Shown in pieces: positions 33,585 to 42,686 of a DNA stretch of 47,750 nucleotides. Under the pieces are notes generated by a model. That model made no database searches. It was not told where the DNA came from and worked only from the letters and a program-made list of their open reading frames with translations. The DNA is from Candidatus Ulvibacter alkanivorans (GTDB lineage: Bacteria > Bacteroidota > Bacteroidia > Flavobacteriales > Flavobacteriaceae). The stretch's first letter is position 1, and the number at the start of each line of letters is the position of its first letter. A program made the translations under genes and the position numbers. The DNA lies in assembly GCF_003333325.1 (NCBI RefSeq), contig NZ_QOLC01000039.1, forward strand, positions 1-47,750, written 5' to 3'.

Positions 33585-34451
33585 ATGGATACCAAAGAAC
33601 TTCTAAAAAAAGTACGAAAGATAGAGATCAAAACACGTCGTTTGAGCGATCACGTGTTTGGAGGTGAATACCATAGTACCTTTAAAGGGCGAGGCATGAC
33701 CTTTAGTGAGGTTCGGCAATATCAATTTGGAGATGATGTAAGGAACATCGACTGGAATGTTACCGCACGATATAACGAACCCTTCGTAAAAGTGTTTGAA
33801 GAAGAGCGCGAATTGACCATGATGTTGATGGCCGATATAAGCGGTTCTGAGTTCTTCGGAACCGATTCCCAATTTAAGAATGAAATAGTAACCGAAATTG
33901 CAGCAACACTCGCGTTTTCGGCACTACAGAACAATGATAAAATAGGTCTCATCCTTTTCTCCGACGAGATCGAATTGTTCATCCCACCCAAAAAAGGAAA
34001 ATCGCACGTATTGCGAATTATTCGTGAGTTGTTAGAATTTCAACCTTCCAGCAAAAAGACCGATGTAGGGCATGCCCTAAAGTACCTAACCAACGTCATG
34101 AAGAAAAAAGCGATCGTTTTTGTGCTTTCCGACTTTATAACCGATGGCTATAAGGATACTTTAAAGATCGTTGCCAATAAACATGATGTCACGGGAATTC
34201 GTGTCTACGACCGTCGAGAAGAAGAGATTCCGAATTTAGGGATGGTGCAGATGCAAGATGAGGAAACCGGCGAATTGCTGTTGGTGCATACGGGAGCAAA
34301 AGGCGTTCGAGATCAATACCACCGTTATTACAGAGAACGTGTCGATTATTTTGAAGATGCCTTTTTAAAAAGTGGTGCAGGGGCACTTAGTTGTCGAGTT
34401 GATGAGAGTTATGTAAAAAAACTATTAGGATATTTTAAACGAAGAGCGTAA
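33585..34451 (+). CDS. DUF58 domain protein
   Basis: A 288-residue DUF58 protein, the usual partner of MoxR. The hallmark is FKGRGMTFSEVRQYQFGDDVRNIDWN (around residues 34-59), followed by a degenerate von Willebrand-like fold with MLMADISGSEFFGT near the MIDAS position. No membrane segment is predicted. The start at MDTKELLKKVRKIEIKT is preferred because the family begins there; an in-frame ATG at 33516 gives an extra cysteine-rich segment with no family match. It is separated from moxR by 97 bases and from the next gene by two. Confidence 0.94.
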   Translation: MDTKELLKKVRKIEIKTRRLSDHVFGGEYHSTFKGRGMTFSEVRQYQFGDDVRNIDWNVTARYNEPFVKVFEEERELTMMLMADISGSEFFGTDSQFKNEIVTEIAATLAFSALQNNDKIGLILFSDEIELFIPPKKGKSHVLRIIRELLEFQPSSKKTDVGHALKYLTNVMKKKAIVFVLSDFITDGYKDTLKIVANKHDVTGIRVYDRREEEIPNLGMVQMQDEETGELLLVHTGAKGVRDQYHRYYRERVDYFEDAFLKSGAGALSCRVDESYVKKLLGYFKRRA

Positions 34452-34453
34452 AA

Positions 34454-36106
34454 ATGCTAAACAGAAATCGTTGCCATAAAAATTTCGGTTTGCTCCAATT
34501 GGGGCTGAAGCATTGTATGGCTATTGTACTATGTCTTTTTGCGGCTTCAAGTGTAGCGCAGGTTAGTTCTTCGGTCGATTCTACTCAAATTAGAATTGGC
34601 GAGGAGATTAAATACGCTATAGAAGTACAGGCCGACACTACCGATCTGGTCATTTTTCCCGAAGGTCAAACTTTTTTACCGTTGGAAGTGATCGAGTCGT
34701 ACAAGATCGACACCACCTACGAGCAAGCAACGTATCGACTCTCAAAAAAATACGGACTCACACAGTTCGATTCGGGAGCTTATACCATTCCGAAGCAAAA
34801 GATCTATATTAATGAGACCTTATTCGAAACCGATTCGATATTGGTAGAAGTTCGGGATGTGCCAGTAGACACCACCAAACAAAAAATGTTCGATATAAAA
34901 CCCGCACTTCAAGTGAAGGAGCCACCTTTCGATTGGTTGCTATTGCTATACTGGCTTGTTCCGGCCGTATTGGTGTTGGGGATTTTGGTCTATATCTTCT
35001 TCCGAAGAAAGAAAAGAAAGGAAGCCGAAGAACAACAATTACCGCCTTATGAAGAGGCTATAACTGCACTACATGAATTAGACAATTCTACCTTGCTTAA
35101 AGAAAATCGATCTAAAGAGTATTATTCTCAATTGACCGAGATCGTAAAGCGTTATTTAGATCGAGAGATCGATGATACAGCGCAAGAAAGTACTACCGAT
35201 GAGCTTATCGCAAGATTACAACTGCACAAAGATGCGGGACATTTCGATTTTGATAATGAGACCATTCGGCATCTCGAACAAATCCTAAAAAGAGCCGACC
35301 TTGTTAAGTTTGCCAAAATGCAGCAACAGGCGGGGCAGGCTTCGGCCGATCGCAATACCATAGAGGAGATCATAACCGATACGCATGAAGCCGTACCCGA
35401 ACCTACCGAAGAAGAATTATTGCAAAATGAACGTTATTTGGAATCACTTCGGAAAAAACGCGAACGCGAAAAATGGATCTGGGGAGTAGGCGGCTTGTTC
35501 GTACTGGTTATAGCCGCAGCTCTTGTGTATGGAGGTGTTACAGGGTTCGATAATTTAAAGGATAAGCTCTTCGGAAATGAAATGAGAGAACTGGCTGAAG
35601 GCAGATGGATAAAAAGTGAATACGGCAACCCGGCAATAATCATAGAAACACCCGAAGTATTGGTTCGTCAAGAAAATCGAGATTCCTTGGGCAATGTAAA
35701 ACCAACGATCGTACCTACCCAAATATTTGCAATAGGAGAGCGGTTCGACAAACTGTATGTGCGCATACACACCACCGGCTTGCTACAGAATCTAGGTCCT
35801 GATATCGATTTGAATATCGTATTGGAAGAGGTGTTGACCGAATTAGAGGCGAACGGTGCCCTGAACATGATCGTAAAACAAGAGCGTTTTGATACCGAAG
35901 CAGGTGTGGAAGGAATTAAAGGTTTCGGAACTTTTACCACCGAAGAAGACGACCGGAACTTTGAATATGAGGTGATCGTATTAAAACAACCAACGGCCTT
36001 GCATGTAATTACAATTAGTACCGAACAGGGAAATACCTACGGCTCTCAAATTAAGGAAAGAATAACCAACTCCATAGAAGTTGAAATTCCAAAAACACAA
36101 AACTGA
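34454..36106 (+). CDS. Bat operon membrane protein (BatD-related, unnamed)
   Basis: A 550-residue protein between DUF58 and BatA. A signal sequence (IVLCLFAASSVAQ) is followed by a beta-rich extracytoplasmic domain (about 37-145), a membrane segment (LLLLYWLVPAVLVLGILVYIFF, near 155-176), a helical cytosolic part and a second membrane segment near residue 345 (WIWGVGGLFVLVIAAALVYGG) with a C-terminal domain beyond. The N-terminal domain is reminiscent of BatD/oxygen-tolerance proteins. Bacteroidota Bat operons often carry such an extra gene. Its stop overlaps batA by one base (TGATG). Confidence 0.82.
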   Translation: MLNRNRCHKNFGLLQLGLKHCMAIVLCLFAASSVAQVSSSVDSTQIRIGEEIKYAIEVQADTTDLVIFPEGQTFLPLEVIESYKIDTTYEQATYRLSKKYGLTQFDSGAYTIPKQKIYINETLFETDSILVEVRDVPVDTTKQKMFDIKPALQVKEPPFDWLLLLYWLVPAVLVLGILVYIFFRRKKRKEAEEQQLPPYEEAITALHELDNSTLLKENRSKEYYSQLTEIVKRYLDREIDDTAQESTTDELIARLQLHKDAGHFDFDNETIRHLEQILKRADLVKFAKMQQQAGQASADRNTIEEIITDTHEAVPEPTEEELLQNERYLESLRKKREREKWIWGVGGLFVLVIAAALVYGGVTGFDNLKDKLFGNEMRELAEGRWIKSEYGNPAIIIETPEVLVRQENRDSLGNVKPTIVPTQIFAIGERFDKLYVRIHTTGLLQNLGPDIDLNIVLEEVLTELEANGALNMIVKQERFDTEAGVEGIKGFGTFTTEEDDRNFEYEVIVLKQPTALHVITISTEQGNTYGSQIKERITNSIEVEIPKTQN

Positions 36107-37110
36107 TGTTCGAAAATTTTGAATTTGTGGATCCGCAGTTTTTTTGGTTGTTTTTACTACTGCCATTGGCAATATTTTGGTATGTGTGGAAACGAAATAG
36201 GCAAACAGCAGCACTCAAAATTTCAAGCGTAAAGGGATTTAAAACCTCTAAAAACTGGTTGGCACGCCTACGCCCGGCCCTTTTTATTTTACGCTTGTTA
36301 GCGCTTTCAGCCTTGATTGTTGCGATGACTCGACCGCGCACGGTAGACGAATCTACTCGAATTAAAACCACTAAGGGAATCGATATCGTCATGGCGATCG
36401 ACGTGTCTGCAAGTATGTTGGCACGTGACCTTAAACCCAATCGCTTAGAAGCGCTAAAAACAGTGGCAGCACGTTTTATTAACGAGCGTCCCAACGATCG
36501 TATCGGATTGGTAGAATACGCCGGAGAAAGTTTTACAAAAACACCGCTAACCAGTGACAAAAGCATTGTGTTATCGTCCTTAAAAGGAATACAGTACAAT
36601 AATATTATAGAAGGAGGCACGGCCATTGGGATGGGATTGGCCACAGCGGTGAATCGATTAAAAGAAAGTAAAGCCAAAAGCAAGGTAATTATATTGCTTA
36701 CCGATGGAGTAAATAACAGCGGATTTATAGACCCAAAGATCGCTAGCGAATTGGCGGTAGAATTTGGCATCAAGGTTTACACCATTGGTTTGGGGACCAA
36801 TGGCATGGCCTTATCACCAATTGGTATTCGACCTGATGGTGGATTTCAATATGGCAATATGCAAGTAGAGATCGACGAAGAATTGTTAAAAGAGATCGCT
36901 CAAACAACGGGAGGAACCTATTTTAGGGCCACGAGTACCACACGATTGGTCGAGATCTACGAACAGATAAACGAATTAGAAAAAACAGATATTGAAGAAT
37001 TTAAGTATACGAATTACGACGAACTATTTCGCCCATGGGTGCTATTTGCACTTGGACTATTAGGGTTGGAACTGTTGTTGCGATATACACTTTTTAGAAG
37101 TTTTATATAA
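36106..37110 (+). CDS. batA: BatA, VWA-domain membrane protein
   Basis: A membrane-anchored von Willebrand A protein of 334 residues. Two N-terminal membrane helices (about 11-27 and 57-74) precede a VWA domain with an intact MIDAS motif Asp99-x-Ser101-x-Ser103 in MAIDVSASML, the conserved TPLTSDK threonine region, and VIILLTDGVNN with the distal Asp. A C-terminal hydrophobic segment anchors it again. Bat proteins were linked to aerotolerance in Bacteroides and to stress tolerance elsewhere; the mechanism is unsettled. Coupled to the previous gene by a one-base overlap. Confidence 0.95.
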   Translation: MFENFEFVDPQFFWLFLLLPLAIFWYVWKRNRQTAALKISSVKGFKTSKNWLARLRPALFILRLLALSALIVAMTRPRTVDESTRIKTTKGIDIVMAIDVSASMLARDLKPNRLEALKTVAARFINERPNDRIGLVEYAGESFTKTPLTSDKSIVLSSLKGIQYNNIIEGGTAIGMGLATAVNRLKESKAKSKVIILLTDGVNNSGFIDPKIASELAVEFGIKVYTIGLGTNGMALSPIGIRPDGGFQYGNMQVEIDEELLKEIAQTTGGTYFRATSTTRLVEIYEQINELEKTDIEEFKYTNYDELFRPWVLFALGLLGLELLLRYTLFRSFI

Positions 37111-37111
37111 A

Positions 37112-38152
37112 ATGTATCAATTAGAAGAACCTATTTATTTTTATGTACTGTTCGCCATTCCGGTGATCGCGGTGCTGTTTCTATTGGTGCAAGTCTGGAA
37201 GAAACACACCCAGAAAAAATTTGCCGATGCTACCTTGCTCAAACGATTAAGTCCCAATCGTTCGGTATTCAAATCAGTGTTAAAAGTATTGGTACTGTGC
37301 CTTGCGATAGCATGTTTAAGCTTTGGTTTGGTAAACCCAAAAATTGGCACAAAACTGGAAACGGTAAAACGAGAAGGTGTAGATGTGGTCTTTGCCTTAG
37401 ACGTATCTAAAAGTATGCTTGCCGAAGATATAGCGCCCAATCGATTAGAAAAAGCGCAGCAGTTGGTTACTCAGATCATCAATAATCTGGCGGGTGACCG
37501 TGTGGGGATCATTGGGTATGCAGGGAGTGCTTTTCCTCAAGTGCCTATCACTACCGACTTTTCTTCTGCCAAATTGTTCCTTACCAGTATGAATACCGAT
37601 ATGGTTTCATCGCAGGGTACGGCGATAAACGAGGCTATACAAATGGCAGAAACCTATTACGACGATGAGGAACAAGCCAATAGAGTATTGTTTATTGTAT
37701 CAGATGGTGAGGACCATGAGGGCAATGCCATAGATATTGCTCAGCAAGCTTCAGAAAAAGGAATCCGAATTTACACCATTGGAGTAGGCACAGTACAAGG
37801 AGGGCCCATTCCTATTAAGCGAAACGGAATCCTTCAGTATTACAAGAGAGATGAGAACAATGAGCAAGTGATTACACGCTTAGGTGAAGAAACCTTGCGA
37901 GAGATCGCTTCCGAAGCAAACGGAGCATATATTGATGGCAGCAATACCGCAGAAGTGGTAGAAAACGTAAAAGCGATATTGGGAGGGATGAATAAAAAGG
38001 AATTTGAAGCAAAACAATTTACCGATTTTAAAGATCAATATCAGTGGTTTATTGCCGGGGCATTATTTTTGCTGTTATTAGATGTTTTTCTATTGGAGCG
38101 AAAAACGGCTTGGTTAGAAAAATTAAATTTGTTTAATGAGAAAAGAGGATGA
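37112..38152 (+). CDS. batB: BatB, VWA-domain membrane protein
   Basis: Second VWA protein, 346 residues, paralogous to BatA. N-terminal helices cover about 10-29 and 56-74. The MIDAS is Asp97-x-Ser99-x-Ser101 in FALDVSKSML, followed by GYAGSAFPQVPITTD and LFIVSDGEDHEG. The C-terminus ends with a membrane helix (WFIAGALFLLLLDVFLL). It begins two bases after the batA stop, and batC starts within or immediately after its end. Presence of two intact MIDAS proteins implies a metal-dependent complex, as inferred for the family. Confidence 0.95.
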   Translation: MYQLEEPIYFYVLFAIPVIAVLFLLVQVWKKHTQKKFADATLLKRLSPNRSVFKSVLKVLVLCLAIACLSFGLVNPKIGTKLETVKREGVDVVFALDVSKSMLAEDIAPNRLEKAQQLVTQIINNLAGDRVGIIGYAGSAFPQVPITTDFSSAKLFLTSMNTDMVSSQGTAINEAIQMAETYYDDEEQANRVLFIVSDGEDHEGNAIDIAQQASEKGIRIYTIGVGTVQGGPIPIKRNGILQYYKRDENNEQVITRLGEETLREIASEANGAYIDGSNTAEVVENVKAILGGMNKKEFEAKQFTDFKDQYQWFIAGALFLLLLDVFLLERKTAWLEKLNLFNEKRG

Positions 38153-38153
38153 T

Positions 38154-39029
38154 ATGAACGATATCTTATTATATTTTTCTTCGGAAAGATTTTCAAAAGC
38201 ATTATTGTTGTTGTGCTCACTTGTAGCATTTACAGGCAACACAGCCTATGCTCAATTAAATGAGGAACAAACTGAAGCCATACAAGAAGCAAATGTGTAT
38301 TTAAGTGAAGCGACCGCCGCACTCAATCAAGATAAATTCCCTTCGGCAGAGGCCGAATACAGAAAAGCGATCGCTTTGAACCCCGTGGACGAGACGGGGA
38401 AGTACAATTTAGGTACCGCGTACTACGGAAAAGAAAAGAATGCTGAAGCTATGAAACGGTTCTTACAAGCTGCCGAAGTAGCCGAAGCCAAACCGCAAAA
38501 ACACAAGGCATTTCATAATTTAGGAAATACCTTTATGAACGAAAAAAAGTACCAGGAGGCGGTAGAAGCCTATAAAAATGCGCTACGTAATGATCCTACC
38601 GACGACGAAACCAGATATAATTTAGCGCTAGCTAAGAAGCTGTTAGAAGAAGAACAGAAGAACGGCGGTGGTGACGACGGTGATAAAGAACAGAATAAGG
38701 ATAATAAGGACGATAAGCAAGATCAAGACGATCAAGGAAAGGATCAAGAGGGCGATAAAGGAGACGAAAAAGAGAACAAGGACCAAGGCGACCAAAAAGA
38801 CGAGAATAAAGAAGGAGAAAACAAGAAGGATCAAGGAAAGCCAGAAGACCAAAAAGACGGTAAAGGCGAGGAGAAACCGCAACAACAACAGCCTGTACCT
38901 GGAAAATTGTCTCCACAACAGGTAAAGAGCTTGTTAGAAGCTATGAACAATGAAGAGAAAAAAGTTCAGGATAAGATCAATGCACAAAAAACTAAAGGAG
39001 CAAAAGTAAAGTCGAATAAAGATTGGTAA
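38154..39029 (+). CDS. batC: BatC, TPR protein with charged low-complexity tail
   Basis: An exported tetratricopeptide protein. With the start at MNDILLYFSSER (preceded by AGAGG at suitable distance) it has 291 residues; an overlapping start at 38136 adds six. Signal peptide ends around AYA-Q. TPR units cover about 45-165 (AEAEYRKAIALNPVDETGKY and YQEAVEAYKNALRNDP). Residues about 168-255 are almost wholly Lys, Asp, Glu, Gln, Gly and Asn, a very long disordered polyampholyte, after which a conserved SPQQVKSLLEAMNNEEKKVQ helix closes the protein. The tail probably varies freely in length between relatives. Confidence 0.93.
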   Translation: MNDILLYFSSERFSKALLLLCSLVAFTGNTAYAQLNEEQTEAIQEANVYLSEATAALNQDKFPSAEAEYRKAIALNPVDETGKYNLGTAYYGKEKNAEAMKRFLQAAEVAEAKPQKHKAFHNLGNTFMNEKKYQEAVEAYKNALRNDPTDDETRYNLALAKKLLEEEQKNGGGDDGDKEQNKDNKDDKQDQDDQGKDQEGDKGDEKENKDQGDQKDENKEGENKKDQGKPEDQKDGKGEEKPQQQQPVPGKLSPQQVKSLLEAMNNEEKKVQDKINAQKTKGAKVKSNKDW

Positions 39030-39033
39030 TGCT

Positions 39034-40812
39034 ATGAAACCGAAAAATTTCATATACATACTATTTTTTCTGCTGTGCTGCGGAAGCCTGCAAGCACAAG
39101 TTTCCTTTGTTGCGAAAGTGAGCAAAAAGAAACTTGGGATCAACGAGCGGGTCCGTGTCGATTTTGAGATGAATCAAGATGGCGACAATTTTAATCCGCC
39201 AAAATTTGACGGTTTTCGTGTTGTAGGAGGGCCCAACCAAGCCATTAGTAACTCGTATATTAATGGAAAACGGAGCTATTCTAAAACATTCTCTTATTTT
39301 TTATCGCCCTTATCTAAAGGGAAGTTAACCATTGGGCAAGCCACCATTGAAATAGAGGGGGATACCTACAAGACCGTCCCTTTAACGGTAGAAGTGACCG
39401 AGGCGGTACAAACGCCAACCGATGGTTACAACGCCGAATTCGTAGCCGATGACAATGTGCATTTGGTTGCCGAAGTATCCAATTCGAATCCGTACTTAAA
39501 TGAAGCCATCACGGTGGTATATAAAATGTACGTTTCCCGTGATGTGAGTATTACCAGTAATTGGCGAGAATTGGAAACACCTAAATTTGCCGATTTCTGG
39601 AGTCAGAATATCGATAATCAAGGGAATTTTAAAGTGTATGACGGGACGTATAAAGGCGAAGACTATCGTTATGTCATTTTAAGAACGACCGTATTATATC
39701 CGCAAAAGACCGGCGAATTAGAGATCGAACCACTTACGTTAGATGTCCCTATCGATGTACCTACCAAGCGTCGTAATCTCTTCGGAAGGACCTTAATGAC
39801 ACGTGTTAATAAAACGATATCGGCTGGTAAAAGAACCATTACTGTTAAACCCTTGCCGGAAGCCAGCAAACCAATCGGATTCAATGGCGCTGTGGGATCA
39901 TTTGAGTTTGACGTAGCGACGAATAAAACGACCTTGAATGCGAATGAAGCATTAGAACTACGAGTGAAAGTATCAGGTAATGGGAATCTAAAACTATTCG
40001 ATCCGCCAAGTTTAAAGCTGCCAAGTTCACTTGAAGTGTACGAGCCCGAACGCACCGAAAACGTACGTACCAACAGATCTGGAATGACCGGTGAAATTTC
40101 TGAAGTATATACGGTGGTGCCACAATATAAAGGACAGTACCCTATTCGGCCCATAAGTTTTTCGTATTTCGATCCTGCCACCGAAAGTTACAAGACATTG
40201 ACTTCCGAAGAGATCGTAATCGATGTAGAAAAGGGACCTTTGACCGCTCAAGCTACCAACGAGAACACCGGTGAAGCGTCCGGTTCGAAACCTGTAACAC
40301 TTACGCAGGACCAATTCAAGTTTATAAAACTCGACGCTAATCTCGAGCCAATAGCAACTTCGCCATTCTTTAAATCAACCTTATTTTGGTCATTAATTGG
40401 CGGCCCATTGTTGCTCATTCCTCTATTTATTCTTGCGGGTAAAAAACGGAAAGAGCGATTGGCCGATGTAGAAGGCAACCGATTGCGAAAAGCCGATAAA
40501 TTGGCACGCAGATACCTTTCGGAAGCGAAGCGAAATATGAACGATAAAGCGACCTTCTATGAAGCCTTAGAGCGCGCTTTGCACAATTATTTAAAGGCCA
40601 AGCTCAATATAGAAACCTCAGAAATGGCGAAAGATCGTATTGCACGATTATTAGAAGAACAAGGCGTTACATCAGTGACGGTAGGCGATTTTCTTTCAAT
40701 TCTTAAAAGTTGCGAATACGCTCGTTATACGCCGGCTTCAAATGTAGAAATAAAACAAGACTATAATAAGGCCGCAAATGTAATATCGACTATCGATAAA
40801 CAAATACGGTAA
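39034..40812 (+). CDS. batD: BatD, oxygen-tolerance family protein
   Basis: A 592-residue membrane protein. The signal sequence ends near LQAQ (residue 22), and the extracytoplasmic part is made of beta-sandwich repeats starting VSFVAKVSKKKLGINERVRV, the diagnostic BatD N-terminus. A membrane segment near residue 450 (FWSLIGGPLLLIPLFILAG) leads to a cytosolic helical domain (ARRYLSEAKRNMNDKATFYEALERAL). The protein presumably links the VWA partners to something outside the membrane, an inference. It begins four bases after batC. Confidence 0.94.
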   Translation: MKPKNFIYILFFLLCCGSLQAQVSFVAKVSKKKLGINERVRVDFEMNQDGDNFNPPKFDGFRVVGGPNQAISNSYINGKRSYSKTFSYFLSPLSKGKLTIGQATIEIEGDTYKTVPLTVEVTEAVQTPTDGYNAEFVADDNVHLVAEVSNSNPYLNEAITVVYKMYVSRDVSITSNWRELETPKFADFWSQNIDNQGNFKVYDGTYKGEDYRYVILRTTVLYPQKTGELEIEPLTLDVPIDVPTKRRNLFGRTLMTRVNKTISAGKRTITVKPLPEASKPIGFNGAVGSFEFDVATNKTTLNANEALELRVKVSGNGNLKLFDPPSLKLPSSLEVYEPERTENVRTNRSGMTGEISEVYTVVPQYKGQYPIRPISFSYFDPATESYKTLTSEEIVIDVEKGPLTAQATNENTGEASGSKPVTLTQDQFKFIKLDANLEPIATSPFFKSTLFWSLIGGPLLLIPLFILAGKKRKERLADVEGNRLRKADKLARRYLSEAKRNMNDKATFYEALERALHNYLKAKLNIETSEMAKDRIARLLEEQGVTSVTVGDFLSILKSCEYARYTPASNVEIKQDYNKAANVISTIDKQIR

Positions 40813-40827
40813 AATTCTTCCGAAGCA

Positions 40828-41577
40828 ATGAAAAAGATTTGGTACATATTTGTTTTATTGTTTGCTGTTAGCAGTAGCGCACAGAACAACGATTTGTTCG
40901 AGCGCGGGGTACAGTTCTATAAAAGTGAAAAATATCAAGAAGCTATTACAGCTTGGAGCTCGGTACTCGAAAACGGCAAACACAGTGCTTCTCTTTATTT
41001 TAATTTGGGAAACGCGCACTACAAGCTAAATAATATTGGGCCCAGTGTTTTTTATTATGAAAAAGCACTTCAATTAGCCCCCAACGATAACGATATAAAG
41101 ACCAATTTGGCCTTTGCCGAGAATGCGAGGATCGACGCTATTGAAGCCTTGCCTAAAACAGTATTTGCAAAATGGTATGAACGTGTTTCGGGCGTGTTCA
41201 CATTTGACGGTTGGGCTGTCGCTGCAGTGGTGTGTGCGATTAGCTTTACACTTTTGTTCCTGCTGTATTACTTCTCGGTTTCAGAACGTAGAAAACGAAT
41301 GCTGTTTGCCGGTTCTATGTTTTCGGTGATACTTTTTATCTTTGTGTTAGTGCTAGCCTTTAAAACCTATGGCGAACATGTGAACGACACTCCGGCGATA
41401 ATTTTTGCTGAAAGTACCGAAGTTCGATCGGGGCCTAGTATGGGAGGGGATGTCGCTTTTGTACTGCATGAAGGTACCAAGGTACAAATTATTGATCGTG
41501 ACGAAGACTGGGTGCGGATCGCATTGGTCGACGGAAAAGACGGTTGGATGCCGGCAGCTGACCTTAAGCAATTGTAG
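40828..41577 (+). CDS. batE: BatE, TPR and SH3b membrane protein
   Basis: Last gene of the Bat operon, 249 residues. After a signal peptide (ending SSAQ), TPR repeats cover about 22-100 (LFERGVQFYKSEKYQEAITAW; SLYFNLGNAHYKLNNIGPSVFYYEKAL). Two adjacent membrane segments (about 130-150 and 158-178) follow, then a C-terminal SH3b domain (AESTEVRSGPSMGGDVAFVLHEGTKVQI, closing in DGWMPAADLKQL). This TPR-TM-SH3 order is the BatE pattern. A TTCCGAAG copy lies only a few bases before its ATG. No terminator was found after it. Confidence 0.95.
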   Translation: MKKIWYIFVLLFAVSSSAQNNDLFERGVQFYKSEKYQEAITAWSSVLENGKHSASLYFNLGNAHYKLNNIGPSVFYYEKALQLAPNDNDIKTNLAFAENARIDAIEALPKTVFAKWYERVSGVFTFDGWAVAAVVCAISFTLLFLLYYFSVSERRKRMLFAGSMFSVILFIFVLVLAFKTYGEHVNDTPAIIFAESTEVRSGPSMGGDVAFVLHEGTKVQIIDRDEDWVRIALVDGKDGWMPAADLKQL

Positions 41578-41591
41578 ATTTTAATAATTAA

Positions 41592-41625
41592 TTAACAGCA
41601 TTTACGTAAATGTATGTTATTTTTG
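41592..41625 (+). promoter_or_regulatory. promoter of the carbonic anhydrase/SulP unit with a 14-bp palindrome
   Basis: TTAACA (41592-41597) is followed by 20 bases and TATTTTTG (41618-41625), a full TAnnTTTG match. Between them lies the perfect palindrome CATTTACGTAAATG (41599-41612), in the spacer of the promoter where a bound dimer could block polymerase. The string TTAACAGCATTT is identical to the one before the Bat operon (32404-32415). Confidence 0.55.
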
Positions 41626-41648
41626 AAATTCGCTAAAAACAAGCTGTA

Positions 41649-41954
41649 TTGAGGTTTAAAAGTACTTTTTTCTTATTAATTTTTGTGTCGTTTCTCGTAA
41701 CACCGTCGGTAGTGTCTTTAATGGATTCTACTAACGATGTCGCTGTTTTTTTCTCGATGAACGAGGAAGAGAATTCAGACAACAATAAGATTGATATTGA
41801 AAAGAAAACGATCCACAATAACAAACAGTCCTTAGAGGGTATTTTAGCAAATCTCGCTTCAGAAAAAACCGTTCAGAAACAAGCTGTTGATTGGAATAGC
41901 GTGTATCTGGAAATGGTGTCTCCACCCCCTGAACAACGAGCTCTAAAGAGCTAA
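41649..41954 (+). CDS. small exported/membrane protein before carbonic anhydrase, TTG start
   Basis: A 101-residue protein starting with TTG at 41649. Residues about 5-24 form one strong hydrophobic segment (STFFLLIFVSFLVTPSVVSL), either an uncleaved anchor or a signal sequence. The rest is acidic and Asn/Lys-rich (FFSMNEEENSDNN) with a Pro-containing end (MVSPPPEQRALKS). I do not recognise a family, though the sequence pattern suits a conserved Flavobacteriia gene. A promoter with a full TAnnTTTG box lies 23 bases upstream, which supports this being a real gene with a non-ATG start. It is followed at 42043 by carbonic anhydrase. Confidence 0.68.
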   Translation: MRFKSTFFLLIFVSFLVTPSVVSLMDSTNDVAVFFSMNEEENSDNNKIDIEKKTIHNNKQSLEGILANLASEKTVQKQAVDWNSVYLEMVSPPPEQRALKS

Positions 41955-42042
41955 TACAATACATCTAAAAAGTATTTATAACTTTAAGTTGACAGCGCCT
42001 ATGGCCTTGTCGACGTCTTTATTTATATATAAAATTATCATT

Positions 42043-42675
42043 ATGAAAGCACATACCAAAGAAACACAAGCAAGCATGACTCCGGCAACAGCCTTGCATG
42101 AGTTAAAAGAAGGAAACCAAAGATTTCAAAACAATAAGAAAGCCGATCGAGATTTACTCGATCAAGTAAAAGACACCAGTTCTGGTCAGTATCCTTTTGC
42201 AACCATACTTAGTTGTATCGATTCTCGTGTGTCTTCAGAATTGATCTTCGATCAAGGAATTGGAGATATTTTTAGTGCTCGTGTGGCAGGAAATTTCGTG
42301 AACGAGGATATCCTTGGTAGCATGGAATTTGCCTGTAAACTAGCAGGAACAAAATTAATTGTGGTCCTTGGTCACACTAGTTGTGGTGCAGTAAAAGGGG
42401 CTTGCGATGGTGCCGAAATGGGGAATTTAACAGCCTTGTTGTCTAAAATTAAGCCGGCAGTGAATGCAGTAAAAGAACCAAGCGATGCATCTAAACGTAA
42501 CTCTGGTAATTTAGAGTTCGTAAATAATGTTGCAGAGAAAAATGTACATCTAACAATTGAAGATATACGCAACAGAAGCGAAATCTTAAAAGAAATGGAA
42601 GCCAATGGAGAGATCAAGATCATTGGAGGAATGTACGATATTAACGATGGTTCAGTACAGTTTTACGAATCTTAA
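42043..42675 (+). CDS. beta-carbonic anhydrase
   Basis: Interconverts CO2 and bicarbonate in the cytosol. Length 210 residues. The beta-class zinc site is intact: Cys58, Asp60 and Arg62 in SCIDSRV, His111 and Cys114 in GHTSCGAV. The conserved RVAGNF is also seen. The ATG at 42043 is favoured; an in-frame TTG at 41989 would add a non-conserved hydrophobic leader. No signal peptide remains after this choice, so it acts inside the cell. The SulP transporter begins 11 bases downstream, and the pair fits bicarbonate uptake plus interconversion. Confidence 0.95.
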   Translation: MKAHTKETQASMTPATALHELKEGNQRFQNNKKADRDLLDQVKDTSSGQYPFATILSCIDSRVSSELIFDQGIGDIFSARVAGNFVNEDILGSMEFACKLAGTKLIVVLGHTSCGAVKGACDGAEMGNLTALLSKIKPAVNAVKEPSDASKRNSGNLEFVNNVAEKNVHLTIEDIRNRSEILKEMEANGEIKIIGGMYDINDGSVQFYES

Positions 42676-42686
42676 ATTTATAACAC

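Noticed and set aside
36051..36773. 240-codon open frame on the minus strand opposite batA
   Set aside because: Lies wholly across the well-supported batA reading frame and gives a low-complexity Ser/Ile/Ala-rich product with no motif; it is a by-product of batA codon use.
38643..38918. Very hydrophobic minus-strand open frame opposite batC
   Set aside because: It arises because Lys/Asp/Glu/Gln codons read as Leu/Val/Phe on the other strand; not a transmembrane gene.
41989..42042. TTG-initiated leader on the carbonic anhydrase
   Set aside because: The additional 18 residues are not family-like, and the ATG at 42043 gives the normal N-terminus.
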